Shown: one piece after another, positions 17,914 to 26,376 of the stretch
Layout: each line of letters begins with the position of its first letter
How positions within the stretch are numbered: position 1 is the first letter of the stretch
From: Zhongshania sp. R06B22
GTDB lineage: Bacteria; Pseudomonadota; Gammaproteobacteria; Pseudomonadales; Spongiibacteraceae
Direction: 5' to 3'
Assembly (NCBI RefSeq): GCF_040892595.1
Contig: NZ_JBFRYB010000001.1
Span: forward strand, 434,001 to 498,000
DNA length: 64,000 bases
Made by a program: the position numbers and the translations under genes
Notes under the pieces: model-generated
Seen by the model: the letters and a program-made list of their open reading frames with translations, nothing else
Told to the model about the DNA's origin: nothing
Database searches by the model: none

Positions 17914-19539
17914 CTAGGCGCTAGCTATCGTATCCTTCGATGGGATAAAACTCATGGCGCGCTCAGTTAGGGCGGTGATGGTCAGGCTGGGATTAACGCC
18001 AAGATTGGCGCCGAGCATAGAGCCGTCGCAGACATAGGCATTTTTATAGCCAAACAAACGATTCTGGCTGTCGATTACCCCGTCATTGCTAGACTCTCCC
18101 ATACCGCAGCCACCCATGCAGTGCGCCGTGGTGGGAACATTAAAAAATAATTCTGATACCACACTGGCACCTGTGCCGTTCATTTGCTCGGCACTGTCGG
18201 CGACAAATTTATTAGCTGCTGGAATAAACGAAGGAATGGGATCACCCTCCGTTTGCAGAACCTTGTTGAAGGGGAAATACCAAGGACGGCGGTAACGCAT
18301 ATTCAAGTGGCCGTCGACGGTTTGCATGCACAGAAAAATAATAGTCTCTTTGGCAAAGCCGACTGGATTACAGGCGCGGGCCATTTTAATAGGGTGACGC
18401 AAAAAGGAAGACAGCAGCGTGAAAAGCCATAAAAGTGGGCGGCCGATACCGGGTTTACCGCCGGTTAAGGGCGTAAATAGCAGGCTGAGTAAATCGTGGC
18501 CCTCGCCGTAACGGGTGGCTTCAATATGGGTGTGTTCGTCAAGATAGAATCCCGAGCCAATAGCCACGCCTTTAGACATATCTTCAGCACCGGAGAATCG
18601 CAACGCTAACAAGGATTCGGAATTGGTGCGGACGCGCTTGCCCAGTTCATCAGAAATATTTGGCATGGAGCCAGATTGTTTCAACTTAAATAATAGCTCT
18701 TGGGTACCTAAAGAACTTGCTGAGAAAATAACTTTCTTGGCGGTAAAGCGCCGTTTATTTTTCCCGAATGGTGATGTGCCGTGAGCGGTAAAAATTTCGT
18801 AGCCATGTTCGCCATCAGCATTTTCTAATGGTTTGACATTAGTGACACGCGTCTCCTCAAAAACCTTGGCGCCCTTTTTCTCGGCAAGATACAGATAATT
18901 TTTATCTAGCGAGTTTTTCGCGTCATGGATGCAGCCGGTCATGCAACTGCCGCAGCCTATGCAGCTATAGCGGTCGGGGCCTTCGCCGTCAAAATACGGA
19001 TCAGCATAGCGCTTGCCACCGGTGGTATCGTCGTCATCACCAAAGAAAACACCGACTTCGGTTTTATAATAGGTGTCGTGTCTTTTCTGGGCGATCGCCA
19101 TTTTCTCTAGGGCAAAATCTGCGGCGGCGGGGCGTTTGTTGGTATTTACACCCAGCATACGCTGGGCGGTTGCGTAGTGATCTGGCATTACCGCTTGCCA
19201 ATTATCTAAACCTGCCCAGCTGCCGTCAGTCCAAACAGAATTGGGTGGAACCAGCAAGGTATTGGCATAGGTTACTGACCCGCCCCCCACGGCGTTGCCG
19301 TGTAAGACCATAACGTGCTTGAAAAAACGTAAGCTAAAAAATCCGCGCAGACCAAGCAGTGGCCGCCACATAAAATTCCAAATCTTCCAGTTTGTCGATG
19401 GCATATTGGACGCGTCCCAGCGCCGGCCCATTTCCATTATGCCAACCGAATAGCCCTTCTCGCTAAGGCGTAAAGCCGAAACGCTGCCGCCAAACCCTGA
19501 GCCAATAATGATTACGTCGAAATCGTATTTTGCGGTCAT
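17914..19539 (-). CDS. GMC oxidoreductase, cholesterol-oxidase-like
   Basis: 541 residues. FAD-binding GSGFGG at 13-18, the GMC block NAVGGGSVTYANTL near 82-95, and a C-terminal AYVCDGSMLGANLGVNPSLT that includes the active-site Asn/Pro region. A cysteine cluster C193, C196, C199, C203 (CIGCGSCMTGC) is a hallmark of the ChoD-like bacterial subfamily and may bind an iron-sulfur cluster. No signal peptide. Expected reaction: FAD-dependent oxidation of a hydroxyl group on a sterol or similar hydrophobic alcohol to a ketone. It lies 10 bases after the Baeyer-Villiger gene, which could process the ketone. Confidence 0.87.
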   Translation of the reverse strand: MTAKYDFDVIIIGSGFGGSVSALRLSEKGYSVGIMEMGRRWDASNMPSTNWKIWNFMWRPLLGLRGFFSLRFFKHVMVLHGNAVGGGSVTYANTLLVPPNSVWTDGSWAGLDNWQAVMPDHYATAQRMLGVNTNKRPAAADFALEKMAIAQKRHDTYYKTEVGVFFGDDDDTTGGKRYADPYFDGEGPDRYSCIGCGSCMTGCIHDAKNSLDKNYLYLAEKKGAKVFEETRVTNVKPLENADGEHGYEIFTAHGTSPFGKNKRRFTAKKVIFSASSLGTQELLFKLKQSGSMPNISDELGKRVRTNSESLLALRFSGAEDMSKGVAIGSGFYLDEHTHIEATRYGEGHDLLSLLFTPLTGGKPGIGRPLLWLFTLLSSFLRHPIKMARACNPVGFAKETIIFLCMQTVDGHLNMRYRRPWYFPFNKVLQTEGDPIPSFIPAANKFVADSAEQMNGTGASVVSELFFNVPTTAHCMGGCGMGESSNDGVIDSQNRLFGYKNAYVCDGSMLGANLGVNPSLTITALTERAMSFIPSKDTIASA

Positions 19540-19549
19540 GAAATATTGC

Positions 19550-21049
19550 CTAACTGTTATTAGCTAGCGAATCAAAATGATAATCTGATAGCTTAAAGTC
19601 TTGGTTCCGGCGCCGGAATGTAAAGGTAAAGCCCGGCCATAATTGGGTGATCTTGCCGGTGCGATGCTTATACCAGCTGTCGCAGCCGGTCGCCCATATC
19701 GAGCCGCCTAATAATTTTTGTAGGCCTTCATTATACTCTTGCTGCACGGCTAATTTCACTTCGACAGTTGCTGAGCTATTTTCTTCCATGGTCTGGAGCA
19801 CGCGGCTAATCGCATTCACTTGGGTTTCGATCATATACACCATGGAGCTGTGACCAAGGGTGACATTGGGGCCAACAATAAAGAAGAAATTAGGGAAGCC
19901 GTGAACGCTGGCACCTAAATAGGCCTCCTCACCGTCTTTCCATGCCTCTGCCAGTTGCAGACCATCGCGGCCGTAGATTTTCCCTGCGATGGGATTGTCG
20001 GTGGCGTAAAAGCCGGTGCCGAAAATAATGCAGTCGACTTCACGTTCGACATTGTCATTAGTGACAATGCTGTGTTCGCGAATCTCTTTTATACCGTCGG
20101 TAACAAGATCTACATTGGGTTTTTGTAGGGCCGGATACCAGCCATTGGAAATAAGAATACGCTTGCAACCCACCGGGAAGTTGGGCGTGAGTTTTGGCCA
20201 CATCGCCGGGTCTGTCACCTGACGCTGCATGTGGTTTGTGGCTGCGCGTCGAAATAATTTCATCAGTGCGGGATGAAGTACCATACCCAGTACACGGGTT
20301 TCGTTTTGGCAATAAATCTTGGCGCGAACGATTTTTTGAACGAAGGGGATATGCTTAAAAATCCACTTCTCGAATCGGCTATAGGGCCGGTCGCCACGGG
20401 GGATTATCCAGTTGGGTGTGCGCTGAAAAACCGATAGTTGCTTAGGTACACCGGCAATCTCTGGCACAAACTGAATAGCTGATGCGCCGGTGCCGATAAC
20501 CGCGACCCGTTTGCCCGGCAGCGCGTAGTCGTGATCCCAGTTTGCCGAGTGAAAGTGATGACCGGTGAAGGTCTCTACGCCCGGAATGTCGGGGAGCTTT
20601 GGCTCAGCTAAACCACCGTTGCCGCTGATAACAAAGCGCGCTTTAAAATTGCCGCCGCTGGTGTTGACCAACCACTGGCCGCTAATTTCGTCATAGGTGG
20701 CTTTGCTGAGGCTGTGATCAAAGCAGATATGTGAGCGCAGCTGATATTTGTCGGTGACTTTTTGCAAATAGCTTTCTAGCTCGGGCTGGCTGGGATAGAC
20801 CCGTGACCATTCGGCGTTCGGCTCAAAGGAAAAGGAATACAGATGGGATGGCACATCGCAAGCGGCCCCCGGGTAGTGATTATCACGCCAGGTGCCGCCG
20901 ACATCGTTGGCGCGCTCGATGATGGTGAAGTCATTGATACCCATCTCTTTTAGGCGGATGGCCATGCCTAGACCGGCGAAGCCGGTGCCCACTATCAGTA
21001 TTTTTGTCTCGGTATAGTTTGCGCTGTCGCCAGAATCTAGATTAGCCAT
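19550..21049 (-). CDS. Baeyer-Villiger-type flavoprotein monooxygenase
   Basis: 499 residues. GTGFAG at 21-26 for FAD, fingerprint FTGHHFHSANWD at 161-172, and GTGASA at 186-191 for NADPH. Same architecture as the enzyme at 10364-11929 but clearly a different paralogue, so the two clusters probably serve different substrates. First gene of a two-gene unit with the GMC oxidoreductase, spacing 10 bases. A pair of CGGACAT boxes spaced 21 bases lies 83-110 bases upstream of its start, pointing to control by the AraC regulator at 16879. Confidence 0.88.
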   Translation of the reverse strand: MANLDSGDSANYTETKILIVGTGFAGLGMAIRLKEMGINDFTIIERANDVGGTWRDNHYPGAACDVPSHLYSFSFEPNAEWSRVYPSQPELESYLQKVTDKYQLRSHICFDHSLSKATYDEISGQWLVNTSGGNFKARFVISGNGGLAEPKLPDIPGVETFTGHHFHSANWDHDYALPGKRVAVIGTGASAIQFVPEIAGVPKQLSVFQRTPNWIIPRGDRPYSRFEKWIFKHIPFVQKIVRAKIYCQNETRVLGMVLHPALMKLFRRAATNHMQRQVTDPAMWPKLTPNFPVGCKRILISNGWYPALQKPNVDLVTDGIKEIREHSIVTNDNVEREVDCIIFGTGFYATDNPIAGKIYGRDGLQLAEAWKDGEEAYLGASVHGFPNFFFIVGPNVTLGHSSMVYMIETQVNAISRVLQTMEENSSATVEVKLAVQQEYNEGLQKLLGGSIWATGCDSWYKHRTGKITQLWPGFTFTFRRRNQDFKLSDYHFDSLANNS

Positions 21050-21131
21050 AAAATGTTCCTATTATTGTCATGAGCGCGGAAAATACAGCGTGTAATCATA
21101 TAGTGAAATTCGCCAATTTATAGGAGGGAAG

Positions 21132-21160
21132 CGGACATTCACTGTAGAATTTCGGACATG
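21132..21160. promoter_or_regulatory. Tandem CGGACAT boxes, candidate AraC operator
   Basis: CGGACAT occurs at 21132-21138 and again at 21153-21159, start-to-start distance 21 bases (two helical turns), the geometry expected for an AraC-family dimer on direct half-sites. The right-hand copy is part of the 14-base identity with 16793-16806. Located upstream of the Baeyer-Villiger/GMC pair. Confidence 0.6.
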
Positions 21161-21232
21161 CGGTGGCGTTCGCTGAGCGCGGAATATATCCGGCGCTATA
21201 TGTTCGAAGGCAGTGCTGCGCCGGCTGGGTCT

Positions 21233-21964
21233 TTAACTGGCGGCCATCTTCTTTTGGATGAAGTGTAGGCCCGCATGTATCAGCCCAAAAAAAGCAGCAG
21301 CCAAAAGGCCCATGCTAATTCCAATGTATAAAAATAGATCCGGCGCCTTCATCATCATCGACATCAGCGATTCTTGATAGAAAAAGAACCACTGATGATC
21401 ATCGGGAAATATCCAGCGGTGCGCCGCGTAAAAAACCTCTACCCACCCCACTGATATGACGGCAATAGCGACACCTCCCAGCAGTACTGAATTCACGGCG
21501 AGTAATTGCTTATAGCTGGGCAGCGGCCATGAGCGGATCATGAATAGCGTCACTAGCCCAAGCCACAGTGCCAGCATATAGGGCTCTAATTTTTGGGTGA
21601 GGGTGATTAGGTTTGACACGTCTTGCAGATGCACTATCTCGGCATGATGTAGCAACGGTATTTTGACATTGGCTTTAGGCGAATAGTAAATATCTTGTAA
21701 GCCATGCCCCTGTTGGGTAACGGCTTGGCAAATCTGCTGGAATATCGCAATGCGCTGCGCGCGGTCAGTGTCTTCAAAGCCGCTGCGATAGCGGTTTTGC
21801 GGGCCGGTTTCAGCGATGGTTTCAGCAATACCAATATTGTCATGCCAAAAACCATAGAAAAAATCGACGCTGAATAAGACATGCCAGCTTAGGTACAGGC
21901 ACAGAATGAGGCTCAATGTGCTGTATACAAGGTTTCTTAGGGGCAATATAGATTTCTTAAACAT
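21233..21964 (-). CDS. DUF1461 family membrane protein, Lit-like
   Basis: 243 residues with about four to five membrane helices: one N-terminal (about 12-34), then 125-143, 154-176 and 210-233. A large loop between helices 1 and 2 contains EIVHLQDVSNL, matching the conserved E-x-x-H-x-x-DV block of DUF1461, and the stretch AHRWIFPDDHQWFF with YQESLM matches the second conserved block. In Firmicutes the family member Lit moves an acyl chain within lipoproteins; whether this Gram-negative member does so is unknown. ATG at 21964. Stands alone. The family call rests on motif memory, not a search. Confidence 0.65.
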   Translation of the reverse strand: MFKKSILPLRNLVYSTLSLILCLYLSWHVLFSVDFFYGFWHDNIGIAETIAETGPQNRYRSGFEDTDRAQRIAIFQQICQAVTQQGHGLQDIYYSPKANVKIPLLHHAEIVHLQDVSNLITLTQKLEPYMLALWLGLVTLFMIRSWPLPSYKQLLAVNSVLLGGVAIAVISVGWVEVFYAAHRWIFPDDHQWFFFYQESLMSMMMKAPDLFLYIGISMGLLAAAFFGLIHAGLHFIQKKMAAS

Positions 21965-22165
21965 GAAACATAGCGTGTTTGGGTGCCTTCGTAGCTATCT
22001 ATATAATGTCGGCGGTAACTATAGCATCATAGAAATATCTTGAGCATCATAGAAATAGCTTGGTCTTCACGGCCTTAGTCAGCCCCAGAATTTGCGTCGC
22101 TGTTTGTCACACCATGCAGATAAAATTTCTGGTAACTGTTCAGACAAATCTACCTAGAGTGACGA

Positions 22166-23026
22166 ATGAAACCTGCCGCCCCAGCTACATTCCCCCAGAC
22201 ATTGCATCCACGGCGCATTCTGCAGATTTTAGATGACATTGATGCTTCGCCGCCAAGTTATACATTGAATCGGCCGCAGGCCCTGAGACGGGTGTTTGCG
22301 GTGCTGGCTTGCGTATCATTATGTCTGTTGCTCATTCACTACCTTAAGTATTCCAGTGTATTTTTAGACCTGCTGCGGCTTTTCAGTGAGGCGACCGAAA
22401 ACGCGCCCAATTATTGGTATTTGAAAATCCGTCAAACCGGTTTTTTAGAGTTGGCGACCTACGCCTGGTGGACCTCGTGGCATATTGTCGGTTATGTGCT
22501 TATTCCAGCCTTGATGATTAAATATCTATTTCGCGACCGCCTCGTAAATTTCGGCTGGCGTTGGAACGAGACCTCACAGCACTGGCGAGCCTATGCATTG
22601 CTGCTGTCACCGATCCTGGTGTTTATTGTGATCGCGTCGTTTAATCGCGAATTCTTGGCCCACTACCCTTTTTATAAACAGGCCGGACGCAGCTGGTTCG
22701 ATTTTATTGCCTGGGAGACGCTATATTTAACGCAATTTATTTGCTTGGAGTTTTTCTTTCGCGGCTTTTTCTTACAGGCATTGCGCCCTGCGGTGGGCGC
22801 AAATGCGGTGTGGATAATGTGTGTGCCGTATTTGATGATTCATTTTCCTAAGCTGTGGCCAGAGGCTTTTGGTGCAATTTCCTTTGGCTTGTTTTTGGGG
22901 ATTTTAGCTCTGCGCTCTAGATCAATATGGGGCGGATTTTTTGTTCACGCTGGTGTTGCGGTGGGAATGGATGTGGCGTCATTATTTCAGCAGGGCCGTA
23001 TACCAAAGGTATTTTGGCCGTTTTAG
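22166..23026 (+). CDS. CPBP-family intramembrane metalloprotease-like protein
   Basis: 286 residues, about eight hydrophobic segments. Motif 1 appears as LEFFFRGFFL (residues about 195-204), with a single Glu where most family members have Glu-Glu; motif 2 is MIHFPKLW with the His, and motif 3 is FVHAGVAVGMD. Members (Rce1-like) cleave near membrane anchors or modulate other membrane proteins. The missing first Glu may mean altered activity. Ribosome site is weak (GAGTGA). It is divergent from the DUF1461 gene 200 bases away; both being envelope proteins is suggestive only. Confidence 0.75.
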   Translation: MKPAAPATFPQTLHPRRILQILDDIDASPPSYTLNRPQALRRVFAVLACVSLCLLLIHYLKYSSVFLDLLRLFSEATENAPNYWYLKIRQTGFLELATYAWWTSWHIVGYVLIPALMIKYLFRDRLVNFGWRWNETSQHWRAYALLLSPILVFIVIASFNREFLAHYPFYKQAGRSWFDFIAWETLYLTQFICLEFFFRGFFLQALRPAVGANAVWIMCVPYLMIHFPKLWPEAFGAISFGLFLGILALRSRSIWGGFFVHAGVAVGMDVASLFQQGRIPKVFWPF

Positions 23027-23254
23027 AAGACCTTAGCTGTGCTATTGTCGGTATAGAAGATTAGTTGCTCTAGGCCTTGCTGAGCTGCGATTTTAGCTAG
23101 GTTTTGGAAATAATAATTTAGTTTGATATTTTGTAAGCTTGCGCGGCATCGCTAAGATCAACAAAGCCATGCATCCGCTATATTCAAGGTCATGCCCTAA
23201 TATTTTGGGATGACGCATTTTAGGCCACTAGCTTTTTCTACTCGGGTTCAAATT

Positions 23255-24712
23255 ATGTTAACGCTCAACAGACCGGAATTATTTCGCCAGCAAGCCTATA
23301 TCAATGGCCTGTGGCTTAACGCAGCATCTGGCGAAACCACCTCGGTGTATAACCCTGCGAATGGCGAGTTACTGGGCACAATTCCCCGTCTCAGCGACCT
23401 TGAAACTCGCGCTGCAATCGACTCTGCCGAATTGGCTTGGAGCCCGTGGCGCAAGCTGACAGCCAAAGAGCGCAGCATTTTTTTACGGCGCTGGTTTAAT
23501 TTGATTCAAGCCAACGCCGAAGACATCGCCCAGATTATGACCGCAGAGCAGGGCAAGCCCCTGGCCGAGGCGCGGGGCGAAGTTCAGTATGCGGCGTCTT
23601 TTATTGAGTGGTTTTCTGAAGAAGCTAAGCGGACCTACGGCGATGTTATTCCCAGCCCAGCCAGTGATAAACGCCTGATAGTGGTCAAGGAGCCGGTGGG
23701 TGTGTGTGCAGCCATTACACCGTGGAATTTCCCCGCCGCCATGATTACTAGAAAAGTGGCGCCGGCCTTAGCGGCGGGTTGTACGATGTTAGTCAGGCCC
23801 GCTGATTCCACTCCGTTTACGGCATTGGCATTGGCGGCCTTGGCTGAAGAGGCGGGTATACCCGCTGGGGTTTTTAATGTTCTCACCGGCAAGTCGCGGG
23901 TCATTGGTGCGGAGTTCACATCCAGCCCTAAAGTGCGCAAGTTGTCCTTCACCGGATCTACTGAAGTGGGTCGAAAATTAATGGAGCAGTGTGCGCCGAC
24001 CTTAAAGAAACTGTCTTTAGAGCTGGGCGGCAATGCACCATTTATTGTGTTCGAGGATGCTGACTTAGATGCCGCGGTTGAGGGCGCAATGGTGTCTAAA
24101 TTCCGCAATACTGGTCAGACCTGTGTGTGTACCAATCGCTTTTATGTTCACGATAAAGTCTATGCGAGTTTTACTGAAAAACTGGCTAAGGCAGTGGCTG
24201 CGCTTAAAGTAGGTAATGGCGTTGACGAGGGTGTGTCGCAGGGACCGCTGATTGACGAGGCTGCGGTGTTAAAGGTCGAGCAGCATATTGAAAACGCCTT
24301 AGGTTTGGGGGCCAAGATTTTAAGTGGCGGTAAGCGCCATGCTCTTGGGGGAAGTTTCTTTGAGCCAACAGTGCTTACTGAAGTAAGCCAAGAGATGCTG
24401 ATTGTTCATGAGGAAACCTTTGGGCCGGTTGCGCCGATACTGCGTTTCCACAGTGATGATGAGGTTATTCGACTCGCCAATGATACTGAGTTTGGTTTGG
24501 CGAGTTACTTTTACAGCCGCGATATTGCTCGGGTGTGGAAGGTGGCTGAGGCGCTAGAGTACGGCATGGTGGGCATTAACACCGGCTTAATTTCAAATGA
24601 AGTGGCGCCCTTCGGTGGTGTAAAACAATCTGGTTTTGGTCGTGAAGGTTCGCACTACGGTATTGATGAATACCAAATTGTGAAATACATGTGCATGGGT
24701 GGTCTTGAGTAG
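23255..24712 (+). CDS. gabD: NAD(P)-dependent succinate-semialdehyde dehydrogenase
   Basis: 485 residues from the ATG at 23255, which gives MLTLNRPELFRQQAYINGLW, the standard GabD beginning; an earlier in-frame ATG 15 codons upstream adds unrelated residues. Aldehyde dehydrogenase motifs: FTGSTEVGRKLM for the nucleotide loop, LELGGNAPFIVFEDAD with the general-base Glu, and the nucleophile Cys290 in NTGQTCVCTNRF. The conserved second Cys two residues on matches GabD. Oxidises succinic semialdehyde to succinate, the last step of GABA and some aromatic pathways. No gabT or transporter adjoins it, so the feeding pathway is elsewhere. Confidence 0.87.
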   Translation: MLTLNRPELFRQQAYINGLWLNAASGETTSVYNPANGELLGTIPRLSDLETRAAIDSAELAWSPWRKLTAKERSIFLRRWFNLIQANAEDIAQIMTAEQGKPLAEARGEVQYAASFIEWFSEEAKRTYGDVIPSPASDKRLIVVKEPVGVCAAITPWNFPAAMITRKVAPALAAGCTMLVRPADSTPFTALALAALAEEAGIPAGVFNVLTGKSRVIGAEFTSSPKVRKLSFTGSTEVGRKLMEQCAPTLKKLSLELGGNAPFIVFEDADLDAAVEGAMVSKFRNTGQTCVCTNRFYVHDKVYASFTEKLAKAVAALKVGNGVDEGVSQGPLIDEAAVLKVEQHIENALGLGAKILSGGKRHALGGSFFEPTVLTEVSQEMLIVHEETFGPVAPILRFHSDDEVIRLANDTEFGLASYFYSRDIARVWKVAEALEYGMVGINTGLISNEVAPFGGVKQSGFGREGSHYGIDEYQIVKYMCMGGLE

Positions 24713-24735
24713 ACGCCGACGCCAAAGCTAATACT

Positions 24736-24757
24736 GGCTGGTTTATAAAAACCAGCC
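24736..24757. terminator. Bidirectional hairpin between gabD and lrgB
   Basis: GGCTGGTTT (24736-24744) pairs perfectly with AAACCAGCC (24749-24757) around a 4-base loop. It lies just after gabD and includes the last codons and stop of the converging lrgB-type gene. T- and A-runs inside the arms favour use from both sides. Confidence 0.45.
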
Positions 24758-25438
24758 CGCCGCGAAGGGCACGAACACGGCCGTAAAGGTGCCGGTTAGG
24801 CACAGGGCCAAGCTGGAGAATGCACCCGCCACTGGGCTGCGTTCAAAGGCCCGCGAGGTGCCGATGGCATGGGCAGAAAGGCCGAGACAAAAACCCCACA
24901 AACGGTCGTCTTGAATATCTAACTTATTGAATAGCCAGGTAATGGTGGTGATGCCCACCACGCCGGTGAGAATCACCGATGCCACTGCGATGGTGGTTAT
25001 ACCGCCGAGATCTTCGGTCACGGTGATGGCGATGGGGGTGGTGATCGATTTAGTGGTGAGTGATAACAGGGTGTCTCGATTGGCGCCAAAAAACCAGGCG
25101 ATGATCAGCGCCGATGTTGACGCGAAAATGGCGCCAGTGGTGACGGTAATCAGTAAGGTGCTGGCCATATTCCGCAGCAAATGCAGCTGCCGGTAAAGCG
25201 GCACGGCGAGGGCGACGGTGGCGGGGCCTAGTAAAAAGGTCAGCCAATTTACATCTTTATAATAGGCGTGATAATCCTGCTGCATCAGCAGCAATGCCAG
25301 CGCTATTAAGGTGGCTCCGCTAATAGTGGGGTGCAAAATGGCGGTGCGACCACTTTTGTTATACAGAAACATCGCCCCTTGATATGCCAGTAGTGTGAGG
25401 GTGATGGCGAACAGGGGGCCGTAAATTATGTCGTTCAT
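24743..25438 (-). CDS. LrgB/CidB family membrane protein
   Basis: 231 residues, seven or more hydrophobic segments. Typical LrgB blocks: KSITTPIAITVTEDLGG near 135 and GLSAHAIGTSRAFE near 190. With its LrgA partner it belongs to the CidAB/LrgAB system, linked to murein hydrolase control, cell lysis and, in some bacteria, pyruvate or glycolate transport. Start is the ATG at 25438, which overlaps the lrgA stop by four bases (ATGA); a longer frame reading into lrgA is not credible. Last gene of the gshA-acpH-dsbB-lrgA-lrgB run. Confidence 0.85.
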   Translation of the reverse strand: MNDIIYGPLFAITLTLLAYQGAMFLYNKSGRTAILHPTISGATLIALALLLMQQDYHAYYKDVNWLTFLLGPATVALAVPLYRQLHLLRNMASTLLITVTTGAIFASTSALIIAWFFGANRDTLLSLTTKSITTPIAITVTEDLGGITTIAVASVILTGVVGITTITWLFNKLDIQDDRLWGFCLGLSAHAIGTSRAFERSPVAGAFSSLALCLTGTFTAVFVPFAAGWFL

Positions 25439-25782
25439 GACGGCGTGTTCCGGCTGTGTAGAAAACGGATTAATAAGCCGCAAAACACGATAGTACTCAC
25501 AGTGCCAAGGGTGACGGCGGCAATAAACGCCGGCCACTGATCAGCAAAGCCGGCCCCCAGAAAAAATACCCCAGCGGCCGGTGCCATCAAAAGCATAGGC
25601 AGTAATTCTATTAAGCGCTGACTGCCGGTTTCTAAATCTTTTGGCACCTTGCCGTGAATGCACAGGCCAATAAATAGTAGCAACATGCCTATAACCGGGC
25701 CGGGCAGCGGCAGGTCCAAGGCGCGCTGTATAAACTCGCCCAGTAGTTGGCAGCCAAGCAGAGTCAGAAAGCCAGCTAGCAT
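25435..25782 (-). CDS. LrgA/CidA family holin-like membrane protein
   Basis: 115 residues, four hydrophobic segments. LPLPGPVIGMLLLFIGL near residues 24-40 is the LrgA/CidA signature. Its ATG shares one base with the dsbB stop (TAATG) and its own stop overlaps the lrgB start, so expression should be coupled on both sides. Works with the LrgB-type protein. Confidence 0.85.
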   Translation of the reverse strand: MLAGFLTLLGCQLLGEFIQRALDLPLPGPVIGMLLLFIGLCIHGKVPKDLETGSQRLIELLPMLLMAPAAGVFFLGAGFADQWPAFIAAVTLGTVSTIVFCGLLIRFLHSRNTPS

Positions 25783-26276
25783 TAGCGTTTTAACATCGGC
25801 AGTGCGCTGACGATGGCGGCAGCACCTAGGCCGATAAAGGCGAATAGCGACCAGTTGGGCATACTGAAGCCAAACAGCGTCCAGACGATTTCTGCGCAGT
25901 TGCCATCGCCCAACATTAGGGTGCGAAAGGCTTCGCCAAAGGGTAGATTGCTAAACATATATTCTAGGCTGGGGCCGCAGGCAGGCACCTGATCTGGTGG
26001 CAGACTTTGCAGCCACACTTGGCGATAGGCCACTGAGCCGCCGGCAATGGTGGTTACCAGCATCAGCCCGGCGCTGACATAGCGGCCGTTTTGGTGGGGG
26101 TTGGTGATTAAGGCGATTAAGGCGACGAGGGCGGTCAGAACAAAAAAGGCGCGCTGGGTAATGCACAGTGGGCAGGGGTGTAGACCGTCAAAATACTGGG
26201 TGTAAAGTGCATACGCTAGCAGCGCGCTGCAGCAGACAACAATAAAAGCGTATATCCATCGGGGCGTCAGTGACAT
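25782..26276 (-). CDS. dsbB: Disulfide bond formation protein B
   Basis: 164 residues, four membrane helices. Reoxidises DsbA and passes electrons to quinone. First periplasmic cysteine pair C35-P-L-C38 (HPCPLCITQR) and second pair C100 (VPACGPSLEYM) and C127 (GDGNCAE) are both intact, as is the Arg after the first pair used for quinone binding. ATG at 26276 has GGAGAGAG about 9 bases upstream; a longer open frame of 31 residues upstream is rejected on that ground. Overlaps the lrgA start by one base. No dsbA in the window. Confidence 0.9.
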   Translation of the reverse strand: MSLTPRWIYAFIVVCCSALLAYALYTQYFDGLHPCPLCITQRAFFVLTALVALIALITNPHQNGRYVSAGLMLVTTIAGGSVAYRQVWLQSLPPDQVPACGPSLEYMFSNLPFGEAFRTLMLGDGNCAEIVWTLFGFSMPNWSLFAFIGLGAAAIVSALPMLKR

Positions 26277-26376
26277 AGATTTTTCTCTCTCCGTAAGCGC
26301 CATACAGTAGGGGATTGCGTAAATACTGACAAGTACGACCTTGGTCGCGGCAGTTGGTGCCAGTTTCACTCAGTTT

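Noticed and set aside
25439..25537. N-terminal extension of the LrgB-type protein
   Set aside because: It is the lrgA coding region read in another frame; the internal ATG overlaps the lrgA stop in the usual coupled way.
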